Shown: positions 59,470 to 64,000 of the stretch, in pieces
How the letters are laid out: each line of letters opens with the position of its first letter
Numbering within the stretch: position 1 is the stretch's first letter
Assembly: GCF_040115645.1 (NCBI RefSeq)
Contig: NC_089564.1
Span: 682,001 to 746,000, forward strand
Direction: 5' to 3'
From: Euwallacea fornicatus
Taxonomy: Eukaryota; Arthropoda; Insecta; Coleoptera; Curculionidae
Length of the DNA stretch: 64,000 nt
Translations under genes and position numbers: made by a program
The notes under the pieces: model-generated
What the model was told of the DNA's origin: nothing
The model's input: only the letters and a program-made list of their open reading frames with translations
Database searches by the model: none

Positions 59470-61656
59470 GACGCCCCACCAGCCAGGAGGAATTCTCTTC
59501 TGCGGCGGAGCGGGAAGGTGAAGGGTCATTCCCAAAAAAAAAAATTAAAAAATGATAATTACCAAACTGCCTCACGGCTGAGGCAATTGCGCATACAGGT
59601 CATGAACAGAAACGAGAGGTGCAACGCAGTTCGTTAAGGGAAAAATTTTCAGGCATACCTAAGCCGTCAATTTCCTCGTGTCCACCATCGACTCGTGGGT
59701 CACTTTGACGCCGATTCGCATTGAAATTTGGAAAATCGAAAATGCGGTGCGTTTACCCAGCCGCGACATCTGCGCTCTATTCGGGATTTTTCCTCGCACC
59801 TCTCGGCTGATACAAAGGCATGAACTTAAGCGCATAAAGCGTATCGAAATAAGTCATAAGGAAACCCCTCAAGGTAACTCATACGTTCGGTTAACAATGC
59901 CCACATAAAACATATACGGAAGTATATCCATTACACAATACCCAAGTGAGAAATTACGGCCTAAAGCAGGTGCCAGAACACCGTTTCGTGTTTTTGTGTT
60001 AAAGCACCAATAAAATTCAACACTATACAGGTGTAGCAGTCTTTTCTTACTCACCTACATTTCACTGCCGGTGATTTGTATGGCAATTAAGTTACTTCGT
60101 TGTATTTTACAGCCAAAGGAAGCACGACTCGAGTGGGTATTCTTTGCACTTACAGCTTCCTATTGTGAAATATATGGGCAAGATTTAAAGTTATTTTTAT
60201 CGCACCAGTACTTCAGGAGCTCCTAAAAGAGCCGAGTTCTCTAAAATATGTCAGCAATTGACTCAGGCGACATAACCCGAATTCCTTTCCGGATACGGGG
60301 TCAACAATCGCATTTCTAACACTATTATTGGAGATATCACCTGCTTGGATTCTAATGGCATTAAGTGTCTAAGAAATGGAGTATTTATGTTGTTGAAACG
60401 GGTAAGCTAGAATTAACACCTGCGTTAAATGCTCTTAACATTTTTAACACTTTTATCCAACTCTTAATTGAGTCATTCCCAGGCCAGCTGTACTCCTAAT
60501 AGCGCTAAATAGGCACCAGAATTCATAAATATTATTACGCTTCAGAGCGTCAATTATCAAGTTGTTACGTATCGAGAAATAAAATAGTTGTTGACAAAAG
60601 TCCTATAGAGTCAATAGAGTAATGGAGCAATTTTCCATGTGTCATTTCCTCAGCTTTGGGTCAACGCATAATTTTAGGGCAAACATAACAGAACTTGAAC
60701 TAACATTTCCATAACATTACGCAAAACCCCCAAATGCATCGCTAAAACATCCATTACATAAATCATCCGGGGGTGGCTGATGAACGCCTCGAGCACCAAA
60801 AGGAGAAAAAGACAAATTGATTTTGGGCGGGATTGAAAGCCGCATCCATCATGTTCGGCAACAATGAAATCGATAGCTCTTTAATGTCTGTGTTTTCCGT
60901 TCTTGACGTGTGCATCTTCGGGTTTCAACCTGATTATAATAATAAAGCCATTAGCGTCATACAATAATAATCAGTTTTCTTAAGGCATCCGGTAATGTTG
61001 TATTAATCAAACGTATTCAATAAAAATTTGAGAGTACAAGGAAGTACTCGCGCCGGTGCATTCGGGGTCAGTAAAGCCAGAATCTGACACAGTCAACGTT
61101 CGGGTTCGGGCAAAAGTTACGAATAAAAAATTATTTCTCTTTTGCGAGCTTGCGATAATGCGACTTTACCGCACGCAAGGCAAAGGGGCATGTGTCGATG
61201 CCCGACACATTTGCGGGCGACATCAAGCCGTGTCCATTAATACGCATGCGGTCAAAATTTTTTTTTTTTATTTCGTGATAAAAGTGATGATTTAAAGGGA
61301 GTAAAGAGGTCACGATAGTACCGGCCCTTTCGATGCCGCTCTTTTAAGTTTGCTCTATCACATTGGCAGTTTCCATGCAAATCGCTTTCGTAGCCATAGA
61401 AACGCACCATATCGAATCACATGGGTCATAAAACGTATTGTCCCTCCATTGCAAAAACTTAGACCGGTGCGGGAATAGGTCGCCTTGTGAGGACGTGTTC
61501 TAATATACTATTACTGCACGTGTGCAAAGATTTTATCGCCCGCTGCTATTTACATTTGATAACGAAATTGGCAGCTTTGCAGCACTTCTGTAACGTCAAA
61601 CCCGTATCGAAATAAAGAATGTCTCGACGCCGTTTTACTCTTCGCTATTAAAAATA
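59470..61656. other. no recognised feature
   Basis: Short frames with no recognisable domain (for example plus 59678-59908). No repeat tips recognised. Confidence 0.35.
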
Positions 61657-61975
61657 TACAGGGTATCTAAAAAAAGCGAAGCTGTAACTCAATTATTTAT
61701 TAACGAATTTTGATGAGCTGACAAACTAATAAAATCCCGTTTTTAGGACTAATTAGTAAGGTCAAAGTTGATTTTCTTTTAACTCGACTTCTGCTTCAGG
61801 TGTCAACTTCCGAATTTCAAGTAGGACTCCCTATTCTTGTGCATTTTTTGATAGAAAATATCCTTCTGAATTTAATGTCAAACATGTTGAAGTTCAAACC
61901 GTTTATACCTAGGAAATTTTGAACAATATGAATTATGTTACCGTCGTCATGGGGCCACCTGCGTACCCTGTGATC
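61657..61975. repeat. possible TACAGGGTA-ended repeat
   Basis: Left tip TACAGGGTATC at 61657; an opposing TACCCTGTGATC near 61966-61977 could be the other end (read inward CACAGGGTACGC). The arms beyond the tips do not match well, so the pairing is tentative. Confidence 0.35.
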
Positions 61976-64000
61976 ATCTGCATTCCATTCCATCTCATTT
62001 TATTCTATCACCTGGTACACAGAGGCCTGGCGTTGTGGACAAGTGGCGCCCATATGATACTTAGCAAGAAAGGACAAGATAAAGTCGCCCTTAACCATTG
62101 GAACCACACTATTCTTCATCATTTTCGGAGAGCAGCTACGCTGCAAGTGTGATTATTGTGAATCAGCTCTGTAGAAAATACTTTTCTGAACCCGATGATC
62201 CATGACAAGTTGATGTTAAAAATGTTTTTTTATTTATTTTATTTTTTGCACTAATACTTTGTCTTGAATATTACAAATAAGCTTTTCCTTATGTATTTAA
62301 CAACATATTTAACGAAATTGACACTCGCTCATTCTCGCCAATAACGACACTAACTGCGCTTAGGCAAGACTGATCAACTTTTCTTTTAAGTTTGAATTAT
62401 GAATAACTGACATTAAATACAAAATGATGTTTTCTTCAAGAACCATAACCATTATCCACAATCGGCGAAAAATTATTGCAACCAACTTGTGTATTAATTG
62501 GGCTATTAATAATCGAATTGGTTTAACGCATCAGCGAATCCAGCACATTAACAGAGTTGAGGTTAATAGGCGTATTAGTTAAATAATTACTCCATTGCTA
62601 ATAATAACTTCTGCTGCTACCAACCCGCTGGGGTACTGACCGCAATAGCGGTCCGTAAAGTAACACTTTTCGCGCGTTATTTTTCGTAGGTAAATGGTTG
62701 TTTCTCGCACCTGTCAAAAAGTACGAAGTTTTACGTGTCAATGTTAATGTCAATGAGGAATTCCCATCGTTGTCATTTTTCCAGGTTTCCATGGTAAAGG
62801 AAAAATAATAATGTGCGGATTTCATGTTCCGCATACTGTCATTTTTAGAGCATGAAGGTACCTGTGAATATTAGGTTCTTCTGATATTTTACACGAAAGT
62901 ACCATAAATTGCGGACAAAATATTGTCTGCAGGTCGTGTATAATGGCTCTTTGGTAGCCCAGATCGACTCTCTTTTCGACTGCGCCTCGTCCAAGAAGCT
63001 CTCAATCTCGCCCCCCGTAGTATTCCGCTCACTTCATAGAAAAATAACTATTTATCATTGGATCAATCAATATTGGTACCTTGCAGAGTCAAAAAGAGCT
63101 CTCTGAAACTTATTCGAATTACTGAAGGCTCGACGGTTTCTTTAATTGCTGTGAAGAGAAGATAGCACCGGAAATGGCATCCTCAAGGGTAGGGTCGGTC
63201 AGCTTCTTCAGCCTGGACCAAGTGGAAGGGAACGTGGGGCCACTCCAGGTTGCAGCAGCCGCGTGAAATGAAGGAAAAATCTTGATGCAGGAAGCTTTAC
63301 AAGAAAGTTTCAAGACACTGACGTTCAATTACATGCCCCCCCGCTCATCTCTCCCTCACAAACGCCACCCCCATCTGCAACTCCCATATTTCAATCTAAA
63401 AAAACATTAGTATCGATCTTATTTTCAATTTCCCTCACAACACATCAATCTTCCTCTATTTTGCATTATCATTCCATCCCGACTGAAAAAATTCCCGGTG
63501 AGGAAAAGCCAACCGGCACCCCCTTATTCTTAAAGCCATGAAAAGATGGAGGGTGGTGGGTGCTCAGAGGGGAGCGGAGCCCCGCGAAGGGGATGAGGAA
63601 GGGGACGATCAATACTCACATGTCCCCTTTTTGTGCCGCAGCGTGTGTCGCGGAAAGCAAACATGGCCTCTGCTTCTCCGATTTTTCTTTACTGCCGGCG
63701 CTGCTGCTCGTAAAAGGAACGGCACGGGCATTCTTAATGTGTTTACGCATCAGGAGTTCTTTCTTTGCATATCAATAAGGACAGGGAATGTAGAAGTTAA
63801 TCTTATTAAGTTGGGCCTGCGAAAGGTTACTGGCTGTCCCTTTCAGGCCAGCTTGATTTCTTGCATTGACGAGGAAGAACGAATTTGGCTCTTAGGAAAA
63901 ATCACTGGTAGCTTCATCAGCATCTCGAGTTTCAGCATTAAGACGTTCTGCAAAACTTGAAAACTGTTTGAGTCATAGTCAATCCTCTACCCGCTCAAAG
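61976..64000. other. unassigned; GC-richer patch near 63.5-63.7 kb
   Basis: A plus-strand frame at 63538-63960 (140 codons) begins in a GC-rich patch but has no recognised domain and overlaps a second frame (63560-63778). No gene is called with confidence. Confidence 0.3.

Noticed and set aside
1..64000. CRISPR arrays, bacterial operons, riboswitches, prophage
   Set aside because: The sequence is eukaryotic in every recognisable feature; no regularly spaced short repeats or operon-like gene runs were seen.

Overview
This window looks like AT-rich, gene-poor DNA from an insect nuclear genome, possibly a beetle. The evidence is: no long open reading frames, several decayed mariner and Tc1 elements of the kinds common in insects, a eukaryotic 5S rRNA gene, and many short elements bounded by the sequence TACAGGG. 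I see no prokaryotic, viral or CRISPR features. No host protein gene can be identified with confidence. The few coding suggestions are small and given low confidence.

Layout, left to right. 1.28-2.82 kb holds a dead Tc1-like element on the minus strand. A near-identical copy lies at 49.13-50.67 kb on the plus strand, so the two form a 1.5 kb inverted pair about 46 kb apart. 5.19-6.09 kb holds a deleted IS630/mariner-type element whose ends begin TACAGG(G). 11.3-12.2, 15.2-15.9, 16.8-17.6, 17.6-18.6, 31.1-31.7 and 47.6-48.2 kb are foldback elements: two long imperfect inverted arms with TACAGGG-like tips and no coding capacity. Two of these abut head to tail at about 17.58 kb. 20.16-21.28 kb is a different Tc1 family, and a 3' fragment of the same family sits at 52.56-52.83 kb. 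22.2-22.8 and 58.8-59.2 kb share the tail of another transposase-bearing element. Mariner remnants of one subfamily lie at 35.56-36.30 kb (minus) and 56.14-57.31 kb (plus).

A well-formed 5S rRNA gene is at 39.26-39.37 kb, with a truncated 5S piece about 100 bp upstream. Two small minus-strand reading frames (39.65-39.84 and 40.17-40.37 kb) follow. A CpG-rich stretch with a consensus-like X-box (RFX-type site) at 25.09 kb may be a promoter. Possible plus-strand exons at 27.46-28.19 kb have compatible splice phases. Tandem repeats occur at 46.84-47.35 kb (about 279 bp period, inverted copy at 48.35-48.51 kb) and 51.57-52.13 kb (244 bp period).

The strongest theme is the repeat landscape. About two dozen TACAGGG-type tips occur across the window, one pair of them on an element that carries a transposase remnant, so the foldbacks may have been moved by that kind of enzyme. 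All comparisons were made by eye; percent identities and family names need alignment and database searches.
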